This document shows, in pieces, positions 35,490 through 44,518 of a stretch of 64,000 nucleotides of DNA. How positions within the stretch are numbered: position 1 is the stretch's first letter; each line of letters begins with the position of its first letter. Under the pieces are notes generated by a model. It saw nothing but the letters and a program-made list of their open reading frames with translations, was not told the DNA's origin and made no database searches. This DNA is from DASUCS01 sp041166385 (GTDB lineage: Bacteria; Actinomycetota; Acidimicrobiia; Acidimicrobiales; JACDCH01), in the NCBI GenBank assembly GCA_041166385.1, contig JBEEFW010000138.1:1-64000 (forward strand), given 5' to 3'. The translations under genes and the position numbers were made by a program.

Positions 35490-36413
35490 CCGGCCGTCCT
35501 CGTCGAGCACGAACGGTGGTGTCACGTCGTGCTCCCAGTAGCGATCCGACGCCGACAGGTCGGCCGGCAACGTGAATCCCGGTAGAGACGCCAAGGCGAG
35601 GGCGGCCGCTCGCCCGATGCCCGTCTCCAACATGCCCCCGACCTTGGCGCCCGCGCCGGCGGCGACACACAGTTCCTGCGCCTCCTTGGCGATCGCGAGA
35701 CCGCCGAGACGCGACGGCTTGATGCAGGCGATGTCGACGGCCCCCAGCGCGAGCGCGGCATCGAGCGCGCCGAGCGAGGTGATCGACTCGTCGAGGCACA
35801 CGGGCGTCTGCAGGCGCTCGGCCAGCGCGGCGTGCCCGGTGAGATCGTCGACACCCAACGGCTGCTCGATCAGTACGAGCTGGAGCTCGTCGAGGTCGTC
35901 GAGTAGTTCCGGGCAGTTGGCGAACGATCCGTTGGCGTCGAGCTGCATTCCGATCAGCGAGATCGGCAACGGCGGTGGGAGGTGCTCGGGTGAGACCTTG
36001 AGCTTCACCGATCGATAGCCGGCTTCGATGAACTCGGTGACGTCGTCTGCGAATCCCGCGGTGGCGGTTGCGTCGATCCGGTCCCGCGTGCCGCCGAGAT
36101 GCTCGGCGAGCGATACGCCCCGTGCTCGGAGCGTGGCGTCGAGTTGCGCCATCTCGAGCGCGGCCTTGGCCATCGGGTGTCCTGAGACTGGGGAGTCGAC
36201 GGCGAGCCTGGGGAGCACCGAGCACGCCGACTCGACGCTCTCGTACCAATAGGTCGGCACTTCCTCGGCGGCGCACTCGCCCCAACCCTCACCTTCATCG
36301 CCGATGACGCGCACGAGGAGCACTGATCGTTCGACCACCAGCCCGTGCGCGGTCGCGAACGGTCGGCGCAGTGGCAGGCGCACGACGCGCAGCTCGACGC
36401 CCTCGATGCGCAT
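35394..36413 (-). CDS. Enolase-superfamily enzyme (o-succinylbenzoate synthase-like)
   Basis: Predicted 339 aa from ATG 36413. The muconate-lactonizing-enzyme fold is shown by the KLK motif (SVKLKVSPEH), metal ligands in LDANGSF, VLIEQPL and CLDESI, and the second lysine in IACIKPSRLGG, followed by GAKVGGMLETGIG. This KxK...K arrangement fits o-succinylbenzoate synthase (menaquinone) or N-acylamino acid/dipeptide racemase. No other men genes are near. It overlaps the btuD tail by 96 nt on the opposite strand and follows the LLM oxidoreductase gene by 8 nt. Confidence 0.82.
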   Translation of the reverse strand: MRIEGVELRVVRLPLRRPFATAHGLVVERSVLLVRVIGDEGEGWGECAAEEVPTYWYESVESACSVLPRLAVDSPVSGHPMAKAALEMAQLDATLRARGVSLAEHLGGTRDRIDATATAGFADDVTEFIEAGYRSVKLKVSPEHLPPPLPISLIGMQLDANGSFANCPELLDDLDELQLVLIEQPLGVDDLTGHAALAERLQTPVCLDESITSLGALDAALALGAVDIACIKPSRLGGLAIAKEAQELCVAAGAGAKVGGMLETGIGRAAALALASLPGFTLPADLSASDRYWEHDVTPPFVLDEDGRLAVPTGPGLGVDIRMDVVEHYTVSVELVRLN

Positions 36414-36421
36414 GGAGTCCG

Positions 36422-37360
36422 CTACGTGCCGGCGAGCTGTGCGACGACGGGCGCCATCGCCTCCATGCCGTCTTTCTGCAGCACGAAGTACGACACACCC
36501 CAACGCTCGCGGGCGGCGCGCAACTTGTCGCAGATCTCTTCCACCGTGCCGAACCATGCGTAGGGCAACTCGAGTGCTTCTTCGGGCGTGACGCCGAACG
36601 CGCCGGCGAGGTTCTCGGCGAGCGAGCGCGCGTCGTCGGTGATCATGCCGAAGAACACGAGGATGTTGAGCTCGAGGTCGTCGAAGCGCGCGCCGGCGGC
36701 GTCGCGGATCCATTGGACCTTCTCGTCGACGCGCGAGGCGACCGCGTCCTTGCCGGCATCTGGGGTGATCTCGCCCGCGGTGAGCTGCGGATTGATGCCC
36801 ACGATGTCGGCGTTCTGTGCGGCGATGCGCAGCATCTTCGGCCCGCCACCCCCGATGAGAATCGGCGGGTGCGGCTGCTGCAGCGGCTTCGGCAGACCAT
36901 CGAGTCCGTCGATGGTGTAGTGCTCACCCTTGAAGCTGAAGGCGCCCGGCGCCCACAGCCCCCGGAACACCTCGAGCGCTTCGACCATCTTGGCGATGCG
37001 CACGCCATCGCGCTCCTTGGGGATGCCCGCCTGCTCGTAGTCGGTCGTCATCCACCCTGCGCCGATCCCGAACTCGACCCGTCCGCCCGAAAGGACGTCG
37101 ATCGTGGCCATCTCCTTGGCCAGAACGACGGGATGCTTGTAGTCGTTGTCGAACACCAACGCGCCGACCTTCAGATCGGTGGTGGCGTCAGCGGCGGCCA
37201 TCATCGCCGGAACCGGCGCAAGTTGGTCGCCGAAGTGATCAGGGAGGAACAGCGAGTCGAACCCCATGTCCTCGACTCGGCGGGCCAGCGCAGCCCATTC
37301 GGCCCCGGTCGCCACGCTCGACGCCTGTACGCCGAATCGGAACTTCCTCGGATGTGTCAT
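36422..37360 (-). CDS. LLM-class (luciferase-like) F420-dependent oxidoreductase
   Basis: Predicted 312 aa. TIM-barrel flavin/F420 monooxygenase-like sequence: FGVQASSVATGAEW, DSLFLPDHFGDQLAP, RVEFGIGAGWMTTDYE, and PPILIGGGGPKMLRIAA are characteristic of the actinobacterial MSMEG_2516-type group. The cofactor is probably F420. It is likely in an operon with the enolase-superfamily gene and is divergent from the PBP gene with a 38-bp gap. Substrate unknown. Confidence 0.88.
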   Translation of the reverse strand: MTHPRKFRFGVQASSVATGAEWAALARRVEDMGFDSLFLPDHFGDQLAPVPAMMAAADATTDLKVGALVFDNDYKHPVVLAKEMATIDVLSGGRVEFGIGAGWMTTDYEQAGIPKERDGVRIAKMVEALEVFRGLWAPGAFSFKGEHYTIDGLDGLPKPLQQPHPPILIGGGGPKMLRIAAQNADIVGINPQLTAGEITPDAGKDAVASRVDEKVQWIRDAAGARFDDLELNILVFFGMITDDARSLAENLAGAFGVTPEEALELPYAWFGTVEEICDKLRAARERWGVSYFVLQKDGMEAMAPVVAQLAGT

Positions 37361-37398
37361 CGGTCCGCAACCTAGTGCGACCCGCGTAGAGGGCCCCA

Positions 37399-39534
37399 GT
37401 GGCCGCCACTAACGTCGCGCCCGCTGTGCGCTTCCTCTACCGGTTCGTCGCGATCTGCACCGTGGGCGCTATTGGAATGGTCACGTTCGCGTTCGCCATC
37501 GTGCCCCAGGTCGCGACGCTCCTCACCGCCAGCCGCAGCGAGGCGGAGCCGATCAACCTCGACCCGTTGCCGCAGCGCTCACTGATCTACGACAAGGACG
37601 GCAAGCTCGTCGGTCCACTGCCCGCCGTGGAGAATCGTGCGCCGGTCACGCTCAACGAGATCCCGTCGGTCGTGAAGCGGGCGATCCTCTCCGTGGAGGA
37701 CGAGAACTTCTACAGCCACACGGGCGTGAACCTGCGGGCCACGATGCGGGCGCTGTTCACGAACGTGCAGGCTGGCGGAGTCGAGCAAGGTGGCTCGACG
37801 ATCACCATGCAGCTCGTGAAGAACGCGTTGCCCGACCCGACGAAACAGGGGCTGGCCCGCAAGAGCTACGAGGCGATTCTCGCGTGGCGTATCGAGCAGA
37901 CGATGTCGAAGGACGAGATCTTCGAGCGCTACTTGAACACGGTGTATTTCGGGAACGGCACGTACGGGGTGCAGGCCGCGGCTGAGACGTATTTCGGCAA
38001 GAACGCGGGCGACGTCACGTGGCCAGAAGCCGCGCTGCTCGCGGCGATGATCCGCGACCCACGCGACTACGACCCGTTCACGAACGCGCCGCTGGCGATC
38101 GAGCGCCGGCACATCGCGTTGCAGCGTTTGGTGGAAACCGGTGACCTGACGCAGGGCGAAGCAGACCTGTACGCGTTCACGCCGCTGCCGACGTCGCCGT
38201 CGCAGGTGGCGGCGCCACCGAAGGACTACTTCATCGAACAGGTGAAGCAGGCGCTGCTGGATGATCCGACCTTCAACCTCGGCGACGACTACACGGCGCG
38301 CTACAACGCGGTGTTCAAGGGCGGTCTCCGGATCTACACCACGCTCGATCCAGTGCTGCAACTGAAGGCGATCGACTCGCGCAACAGCACGTTGCCCAAC
38401 AAGGACCCGAACGGATTGTTCGTCATCGGTGGCGCCAAGCAGAACACCGACTCCGCCTGTCCGAAACTCAACGACGGCGCCGGGCACTGTCTCGGGACGA
38501 TCGCGTTGGTGAGCGTCGAGCCGTCAACAGGAGCGGTGCGGAATCTCGTCGGCGGTCCAGGGTTCGAGAACTTCCAGTACAACCTCGCGACGCACCCGAA
38601 CGGTCGCCAGCCGGGATCGTCGATGAAAGCGTTCGTACTGGCTGCCGCCCTCGAGCAGGGCATCACGATCAACGACACGATCGACGGCGGCCAGTGCGCC
38701 ATCAAGAACCCCGGCGGCATGCCTGATCCGTACGTGCAGAAGGGCGAGGGCGGCGTGGCCTCGCTCACGCGCCAAACCGCGGGCTCCGTGAACTGCGCGT
38801 TCCTGCGACTTGGCCAGATCGTGGGCGTCGACAAGGTGATCGAACAGGCGAAGAAGATGGGCATCACGTCGCCGCTCCGCAACGTGGTGGCCGCCCCGCT
38901 CGGCGTCAGCGAGGTCACCCCCCTCGACATGGCCGGGGCGTACGCCGCGATCGCGAACGATGGCCTGTTCAACCCGCCGTATTTCGTCGACAAGATCACG
39001 GACGCGGCCGGCAACGTGATCTACGAGCACGAGGTCAAGCCGACGCGTGTGATGTCCTCGCAGTCGGCCCGACAGGAGATCGTCGCCCTGCAAGCAGTGG
39101 TAACCGGCGGTACCGCCACCAGGGCGCAGATCCCTGGACGCCCGGTTGCGGGCAAGACGGGCACCACCGACGGCCACGGCGACGCCTGGTTCATCGGCTT
39201 TACGCCGCAACTCGCGACCGCTGTGTGGATGGGCAACCCGGAGACGGTCGTACCGATGAACTCGGTCGGCGGAATCAACGTCTTCGGCGGGACGTTCCCC
39301 GCACTCGTGTGGCACAACTTCATGGTCGAGGCCATGACGACGGTGCCGATCGTGCAATTCGCTGCGCCGGATCGAGTGAAGGGTGGCAAGTTCTTGGAAG
39401 TGCCGAAGGAGAAGGAAGTGAAGGCGTCGACGACATCGTCTCCGGAAGCGCCGTCGACCACGTCCACGCCTTCGTCGCCGCCGAAGACCTTCGAGCCGTT
39501 CCCACCCACGACGAAAAAAGACAAGCCGAACTGA
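37399..39534 (+). CDS. Class A penicillin-binding protein (transglycosylase/transpeptidase)
   Basis: Predicted 711 aa, GTG start. N-terminal transmembrane anchor (VAICTVGAIGMVTFAFAIVP); glycosyltransferase 51 domain with EDENFYSHTGVNLRATMRA and GGSTITMQLVKNALPD, both with the catalytic Glu; transpeptidase with SSMK (usual SxxK), SVN and KTGTT motifs. The C-terminus is a Ser/Thr/Pro-rich tail. It polymerises and crosslinks peptidoglycan outside the membrane. The stop overlaps the next gene (TGATG). Confidence 0.95.
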   Translation: MAATNVAPAVRFLYRFVAICTVGAIGMVTFAFAIVPQVATLLTASRSEAEPINLDPLPQRSLIYDKDGKLVGPLPAVENRAPVTLNEIPSVVKRAILSVEDENFYSHTGVNLRATMRALFTNVQAGGVEQGGSTITMQLVKNALPDPTKQGLARKSYEAILAWRIEQTMSKDEIFERYLNTVYFGNGTYGVQAAAETYFGKNAGDVTWPEAALLAAMIRDPRDYDPFTNAPLAIERRHIALQRLVETGDLTQGEADLYAFTPLPTSPSQVAAPPKDYFIEQVKQALLDDPTFNLGDDYTARYNAVFKGGLRIYTTLDPVLQLKAIDSRNSTLPNKDPNGLFVIGGAKQNTDSACPKLNDGAGHCLGTIALVSVEPSTGAVRNLVGGPGFENFQYNLATHPNGRQPGSSMKAFVLAAALEQGITINDTIDGGQCAIKNPGGMPDPYVQKGEGGVASLTRQTAGSVNCAFLRLGQIVGVDKVIEQAKKMGITSPLRNVVAAPLGVSEVTPLDMAGAYAAIANDGLFNPPYFVDKITDAAGNVIYEHEVKPTRVMSSQSARQEIVALQAVVTGGTATRAQIPGRPVAGKTGTTDGHGDAWFIGFTPQLATAVWMGNPETVVPMNSVGGINVFGGTFPALVWHNFMVEAMTTVPIVQFAAPDRVKGGKFLEVPKEKEVKASTTSSPEAPSTTSTPSSPPKTFEPFPPTTKKDKPN

Positions 39535-40247
39535 TGCAGGCGCTCGAAGACCTCTTGGTCGTCCAGGCTCTCGACACGACGGCGGACCAGTTGCGCCACC
39601 GCCGAGATCACCTCCCCGAGCGAGCGGAGCTGGCCGCCGCGCAGGCCCAGCTGCGCACGCTCGAGCAGCGGGCCGGACAGGTGCAGGAACAGCGGGACGA
39701 GCTCTCACGCAACGAGAAGCGGCTCGAGGACGAGATCTCGATGGTGCGCGACAAAGCGGCGCAGACCGACAAGAAGCTGTACTCCGGAGCTGTCAACGTG
39801 CCGCGCGAGCTCACGGCGCTCCAGGAGGAGATGGAGTCCCTCAGCCGCCGGCAACGGCAGCTCGAGGATCAGGAACTCGAGCTGATGGAGCAGGCCGAGC
39901 CGCTCGACGCCGACCTGGTGACGCTCGCCGCGCAGCGGACCGCGCTCGACGACCAGGCGATCGGCCTGACCGCTCGCATCGCCGAAGAGGAGGTGGTCAT
40001 CGACGCCGAGCTCGCCGACGTCGTCGCCAAGCGCGCCGAAGCCGTGGCCGGAGTGCCAGCAGAGCTACTCGCCGAGTACGTGAGCTTGCGCGGCGCGCTC
40101 GGTGGCATCGGGGTCGCACGCCTCTCCGGCAATCGTTGCGAGGGTTGCCACCTCACGCTTTCCGCCGTCGATGTCGATCGCATCCGCCGCGCGCCGGACG
40201 ACGAGATCGCGCACTGCACCGAGTGCAACCGCCTGCTGGTTCGCTGA
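39534..40247 (+). CDS. Coiled-coil zinc-ribbon protein (DUF164/C4-type)
   Basis: Predicted 237 aa from the ATG overlapping the PBP stop. Residues about 10-170 are a long heptad coiled coil (ELRHRRDHLPERAEL onward). The C-terminus is a C4 zinc ribbon: CEGCHLTLS then CTECNRLLV. The family (DUF164, CdsZ-like) is widespread in actinobacteria and linked to flagellar export in chlamydiae, with no firm role here. It is translationally coupled to the PBP. Confidence 0.85.
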   Translation: MQALEDLLVVQALDTTADQLRHRRDHLPERAELAAAQAQLRTLEQRAGQVQEQRDELSRNEKRLEDEISMVRDKAAQTDKKLYSGAVNVPRELTALQEEMESLSRRQRQLEDQELELMEQAEPLDADLVTLAAQRTALDDQAIGLTARIAEEEVVIDAELADVVAKRAEAVAGVPAELLAEYVSLRGALGGIGVARLSGNRCEGCHLTLSAVDVDRIRRAPDDEIAHCTECNRLLVR

Positions 40248-40248
40248 C

Positions 40249-40719
40249 TTGTTCTTCTGGTTCCTCGGCATCGGCTGGCTGCTCGTCGTCGCCGTCTTCC
40301 AGAGCCCGGCGCTCGACTATCGACTGGTGCTGATCGGCTCCGTCCTGCCCCTGGCCGACGCGATTACCGGCGGGCCGTGGCTTCTGCACACGCTGCTGGC
40401 GCCGGTCGCGCTGCTCGCCGCGGTGATGCTGTCGACGCAGCGCCGCCGTCTCGTACGTCGCCGATGGCTTGGTCTCCCGATCGGCATGTTCATGCACCTC
40501 GTGCTCGATGGCGCATGGGCGAACACGCACGTGTTCTGGTGGCCGGCCTTCGGCGCGTCCTTCGGTAACGATCGATTGCCCGAGCTCGAGCGCGGTGGAC
40601 TGTCGGTGCTCATGGAGCTGGTCGGTGTGGTCGCGCTGTTGTATGCGTGGAACCGTTTCGGCCTGCGCGAGCCCGCCGCCCGCGGTCGATTCCTGCGCAC
40701 CGGTCAGCTTCCGCGCTAG
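40249..40719 (+). CDS. Small polytopic membrane protein
   Basis: Predicted 156 aa from a TTG overlapping nothing but 1 nt past the previous stop. It has four hydrophobic segments (FLGIGWLLVVAVF, HTLLAPVALLAAVML, LGLPIGMFMHLVLDG, LMELVGVVALLYAW) and charged inner loops (STQRRRLVRRRWLG). It resembles the YdjM/DUF457 group by its histidines (LLHTLLAP, MHLVLDGAWANTHVFWWP), which may bind metal. Function unknown. Confidence 0.6.
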   Translation: MFFWFLGIGWLLVVAVFQSPALDYRLVLIGSVLPLADAITGGPWLLHTLLAPVALLAAVMLSTQRRRLVRRRWLGLPIGMFMHLVLDGAWANTHVFWWPAFGASFGNDRLPELERGGLSVLMELVGVVALLYAWNRFGLREPAARGRFLRTGQLPR

Positions 40720-40729
40720 GACAGCGCCA

Positions 40730-41314
40730 GTGCTGATCATCGTCCGCCACGGACAGACCGAAGCGAACGCCCGCGGGCTGTTGCTGGGCCGCTCCGATCC
40801 GCCGCTCGACCAGATCGGTCGTACCCAGGTGTCTGCCGTGGCCGCCGCTCTCGCACCGCTCCGCCGCGACACCCGCATCATCAGTAGCCCGCTCCGTCGC
40901 GCACGCGAGACCGCGGCGATCATCGCCCGCGAAGGTGACGTCGATATCGACGAGCGGTGGATCGAGCTCGACTACGGAACCTACGAGGGCACGCCCGTCG
41001 CCGACGTCCCCGAGGACACCTGGCGGCGCTGGCGTGCGGACGCTGACTATGCGCCCGGCGGCGGGGAGTCGCTCCGACAACTCGGCGTGCGAGTGTGCGC
41101 CGCCTGCGACGAGCTCATCGCGGACGCCGCGGCGCGCGACATCATCGTCGTCACGCACGTATCGCCGGTGAAGGCGGCCGCGGCGTGGGCGCTCGGTGTC
41201 GGCGACGAGGCCACGTGGCGGATGTACGTCGCGCCGGGATCGATCACCCGCGTCAGCCCCCGACCGTGGGGACGCGTGCTGACATCGTTCAACGAGACCC
41301 CGTGGTCGAGCTGA
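40730..41314 (+). CDS. Histidine phosphatase (phosphoglycerate mutase family)
   Basis: Predicted 194 aa from the GTG at 40730. RHGQTEANARGLLLGRSD holds the catalytic His and RHG; later SSPLRRARETAA, the acid in ELDYGTYEG, and VVTHVSPVKA with the second His are all kept. These are acid phosphatases or mutases on small phosphorylated compounds, for example alpha-ribazole phosphatase (CobC) in B12 salvage, which is tempting given the B12 cluster 8 kb away, though it is not linked in an operon. Confidence 0.85.
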   Translation: MLIIVRHGQTEANARGLLLGRSDPPLDQIGRTQVSAVAAALAPLRRDTRIISSPLRRARETAAIIAREGDVDIDERWIELDYGTYEGTPVADVPEDTWRRWRADADYAPGGGESLRQLGVRVCAACDELIADAAARDIIVVTHVSPVKAAAAWALGVGDEATWRMYVAPGSITRVSPRPWGRVLTSFNETPWSS

Positions 41315-41329
41315 CCGCCGACCATTGCG

Positions 41330-41378
41330 AACGTTTGGGCGTTCTCCGGCCCTGGGCCCCGTGAAACGCCCAAACGTT
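41330..41378. terminator. 14-bp inverted repeat between the phosphatase gene and rnpB
   Basis: AACGTTTGGGCGTT (41330-41343) is repeated as its exact reverse complement at 41365-41378, with a 21-nt GC-rich loop. The stem starts 16 nt after the phosphatase stop and 14 nt before the predicted 5' end of rnpB. It may be a terminator for the upstream gene, although there is no T run, or an operator-like site near the rnpB promoter. Confidence 0.45.
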
Positions 41379-41391
41379 GTTACGGTTGTTC

Positions 41392-41758
<367 letters not shown>

Positions 41759-41811
41759 CCACCCGGCTGACCAGGACTTTCCCGGCGCCACGGACTCTCC
41801 GCGGGCGGCTC

Positions 41812-41829
41812 GGATTCCCGTGGGATTCC
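41812..41829. repeat. Paired GGATTCC motif inside the left end
   Basis: GGATTCC occurs at 41812-41818 and 41823-41829, 11 bp apart and in direct orientation. The same pair with the same 11-bp period occurs at 60171-60188 inside the right end. Spacing of one helical turn, at both ends, fits arm-type integrase sites. Confidence 0.6.
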
Positions 41830-41857
41830 AGCGCACGAAGAAAGGTGCGGTCATCAT

Positions 41858-42340
41858 GTGGCCGTGCAGTGGCCGGCCGAGTGGGACCAAAGTGCATGGG
41901 GCACTGCTGCAAGCACGGCCGGCCTAGTGCTCTCATCGAGTGCATTCCTCACCATTTTTCTTGTCGGGCGCCGGGTACGTGCCCAACTACGAGGCTCGCG
42001 GTTTCATGGAGCCATCGGACGGCTCGAGACTGCCGCTCGTGAACTAGGCCACGCCTCGACCCGGCCTCGCTCGGAGATGTCGCTCGCATTGATGCTGTGG
42101 CGCCGAAGTGCAACGGAGGTTCGAGTGCTCGCTGAGACGGTCCGCCACCGAACAGACGACATCGACGCCCTTGTCCTAGAGCTCAATGCGGTGGCGACCA
42201 TAGTCACGCTCTCCGAGGAACAGCTCGCCCTCGGGGTGCCGGTCGACGTAGCGACCTCTGAACTGCGGATAGCAGCCAACAAGGCTACGGACGCGGCTCT
42301 GCGCGTGCAGACTGTGATGGAGAGCGAAGGCAACGCGTGA
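41858..42340 (+). CDS. Element protein with one transmembrane segment
   Basis: Predicted 160 aa from a GTG. Residues about 18-36 (TAGLVLSSSAFLTIFLVG) form a single transmembrane helix, followed by a charged helical part (RLETAARELGH to TVRHRTDDIDALVLELNAVATIV). It is not recognised. It lies first inside attL and couples to the next gene, whose GTG overlaps its stop; a membrane partner for the second protein, such as an exclusion or immunity function, is possible. Confidence 0.5.
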   Translation: MAVQWPAEWDQSAWGTAASTAGLVLSSSAFLTIFLVGRRVRAQLRGSRFHGAIGRLETAARELGHASTRPRSEMSLALMLWRRSATEVRVLAETVRHRTDDIDALVLELNAVATIVTLSEEQLALGVPVDVATSELRIAANKATDAALRVQTVMESEGNA

Positions 42341-42753
42341 ACGACAAGACCTGGACCGAACTACTCAACGAACTGATCAGAACGGCCAGTAGCGCCAGCC
42401 TTGTTCGGCTGCACCATTGGCGGCGGACCGACGATCCGCGGACGTTGATTCTGTCCAGGCGTTCCGGGTCTGTAGTGCTCCGCAACCTCGATGTTGACGG
42501 CGTCCCCGCGTCAGCCCTGGGTCTTAGCGGGCCGAGCCTGGAGGTTCGCGATACGACTGGACAGGTCGTTGCAGAACTGCACACCGGGGCGGCTGCATCA
42601 GTGCTCAGCAGCATGGCTGGGCGCGAAGCTTCCACCGCGTCACCTGCTGTAAGACGACTGCTAGACCAATTGATCGTGCTGGTGAAGCCGGTATCCATGC
42701 CTGGTGAGAACGTTGCCAGAAGTTTGATCAACGAACTGAAAAGCGATCCCTGA
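42337..42753 (+). CDS. Hypothetical element protein
   Basis: Predicted 138 aa; overlaps the preceding gene by 4 nt. No transmembrane segment and no known motif; TRP/Arg-rich start (LVRLHHWRRTDDPRTLILSRR) and a beta-like middle. Converges on the integrase gene with 9 nt between stops. Function unknown. Confidence 0.45.
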   Translation: MNDKTWTELLNELIRTASSASLVRLHHWRRTDDPRTLILSRRSGSVVLRNLDVDGVPASALGLSGPSLEVRDTTGQVVAELHTGAAASVLSSMAGREASTASPAVRRLLDQLIVLVKPVSMPGENVARSLINELKSDP

Positions 42754-42762
42754 CGCTGTCCT

Positions 42763-43944
42763 CTATGTCGCCGACGCTGCCGCGGCTGCTGTAATCGGGG
42801 CGAGCACGCGGTCGAGAACGTCTGCCGGGACGTTCCGCTCGTCACGCAGCCAATGGACGTAGGTCCGGCTGACCGTCTCAACCGTGTCGCCCAGATGAGC
42901 CGCTACCGCTGTCAACGGCGCGCCTTCGGCTAGCAACATCGAGGCGCAGAAGTGTCGCAGCGAGTGGAACTTGTAGCGGTCCTCGGCGAGTCCGGCGCCG
43001 ACCAACGCCGGACGCCATGCCGACGAATAGAACTGGTCACGGCGAATCATCGGAGTCCCTCGCAACCCACGGAACAGCAGACCGTCTGACTGGTGGTCGC
43101 GCAGGTGACGGCGCAGCTCGACGGCCACTACGCCCGGAACGACGATCGTGCGCGGCTTGTCGGTCTTCGTGGTCGTGAGCATGAGCTCGGTTCCGATCCG
43201 CTGAAGCTGGCGGTCGATCGTCACCTTGCGGTCGTCGAGCTCAATCCGATCGGCTGACATGCCCAACACCTCGCCGACTCGAAGTCCGGCCAGGCCAAGC
43301 GCGATGGCGGCGCGAAAGGCTCGAGGTGCCGCCTCAAGAATCGCGATCGCGTCCGCTCGTGTCGGCACCTGTTCCGGGCCGACGGTGCCGTCGTTCTCGC
43401 CGTCACGGACCTTCGGCGCCTTGAGACCCTTGGTCGGATCACGACCGATACGTCCGTTGACGTGTGCGGCGCGCATGACCATGCCGGCGTACGCCATCGT
43501 CGTCGTGGTCGTCGTCTTGGCGTAGGCGTTCGCGAACGTTCCGTGAGCGTTGGTCAGCAGCTCGTTCTGCGCAGCTTCCAAGGTAAGCCGGTCGATGACC
43601 TCGAGCGGCTTTCCGCCCAATAAGGGCACAAGCCGTTTCCGCACGCTGGTCCACTGGTCACGTGTGGTGCCCTTCCAATCGCGGGCCGCTGCCCACTCGT
43701 CAGCGAACGCTTCGAACGTCTGCCGGCCAGCATCCGGGTCGATGTAGACGCCGCGCCGAAGATCGCCGCGGATGCCGTCGAGGAACCGTTCGGCGTCGAT
43801 CTTGCGGGCGAATAGCTGCGTCTTCGGTGGCCCGCCTGCGTACGCGCGCCAACGTGCTTGATACCGCAGGCCCGTCCCGTGCCGCGCGGTGCGCGTCCGT
43901 TTTCCGTCGACCTTCGTTTCCCACCTGTCAGTGATGCTTGCCAT
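42763..43944 (-). CDS. Tyrosine integrase of the rnpB element
   Basis: Predicted 393 aa from ATG 43944, preceded by a good site (AAAGGAGA, 9-10 nt upstream). The N-terminal half is the arm-binding and SAM-like core-binding region (FEAFADEWAAARDW). The catalytic set is complete: R222 in GLRVGEVLG, K260 in TTTKTDKPR, H327-S-L-R330-H in the box, H350 (AHLGDT) and Y362 in RTYVHW. It should recombine the att core in rnpB. It points toward attL. Confidence 0.95.
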   Translation of the reverse strand: MASITDRWETKVDGKRTRTARHGTGLRYQARWRAYAGGPPKTQLFARKIDAERFLDGIRGDLRRGVYIDPDAGRQTFEAFADEWAAARDWKGTTRDQWTSVRKRLVPLLGGKPLEVIDRLTLEAAQNELLTNAHGTFANAYAKTTTTTTMAYAGMVMRAAHVNGRIGRDPTKGLKAPKVRDGENDGTVGPEQVPTRADAIAILEAAPRAFRAAIALGLAGLRVGEVLGMSADRIELDDRKVTIDRQLQRIGTELMLTTTKTDKPRTIVVPGVVAVELRRHLRDHQSDGLLFRGLRGTPMIRRDQFYSSAWRPALVGAGLAEDRYKFHSLRHFCASMLLAEGAPLTAVAAHLGDTVETVSRTYVHWLRDERNVPADVLDRVLAPITAAAAASAT

Positions 43945-43966
43945 TTGCCGTCTCTCCTTTGTGGTC

Positions 43967-44518
43967 TCAGGCGGTGCGGTCGTTGAGCGCGGTGTCGGTG
44001 ATCCCGGCAGCACCCCGCAGGCGCGACTCGAGCCGATAGCGACGCGCTGCTACCGCTCCCGCGCTGATGCCAAGTCGTCGTCCGATAGTGGCGTCCGGCA
44101 CGTCGTCGTACAGCGCCAAGTCAGCAGCCGTGACACCAAGCCGTGCTACATCCTGCGCTGCATCTTCGTGCTCGACTGCCTCGTCGAACGCATACTGCGC
44201 CGCAACATCGGCGAGCTCGCCTTGAGCGCCGGCATCGTCTCCGGCCACGATCGCGTCGAGCGATGTGGCCGGGTCCTTGTCGTTGCTGATGGCCTTCCAA
44301 ATCTCATGCCAGATACGAATGTCGGCGTGCGTGGAGAACTTGAACCCGCGGTCGACGTCGTAGGTTTCGACCGCGTGGATCAGTCCGACGATGCCGTCTT
44401 GTACCCGATCGTTGTACGCGTCCGTTCCGGCGAGGCCCTTTCGGCGTAGCACGTCGTGAACGAGTCCCAGGTTTGCTTCCACCATTGCGCGCTGCTCGTC
44501 GGTCAAGAGCCTTCTCAT
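43967..44518 (-). CDS. Phage-type sigma-70 region 2/4-like factor
   Basis: Predicted 183 aa. It resembles a truncated sigma-70: VEANLGLVHDVLRRKG, a region 2.3/2.4-like VQDGIVGLIHAVETYDVDRG then FKFSTHADIRIWHEIWKAI, and a C-terminal HTH (ATIGRRLGISAGAVAARRYR). It may turn on element genes. The start ATG overlaps the upstream gene stop by 4 nt, and 23 nt separate its stop from the integrase ATG, so sigma and integrase may be cotranscribed. Confidence 0.75.
   Translation of the reverse strand: MRRLLTDEQRAMVEANLGLVHDVLRRKGLAGTDAYNDRVQDGIVGLIHAVETYDVDRGFKFSTHADIRIWHEIWKAISNDKDPATSLDAIVAGDDAGAQGELADVAAQYAFDEAVEHEDAAQDVARLGVTAADLALYDDVPDATIGRRLGISAGAVAARRYRLESRLRGAAGITDTALNDRTA

Noticed and set aside
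36305..36713. Extension of the enolase-superfamily protein to a 439-aa form
   Set aside because: The added residues are arginine-rich shadow of the LLM oxidoreductase gene; the family starts at the ATG at 36413.
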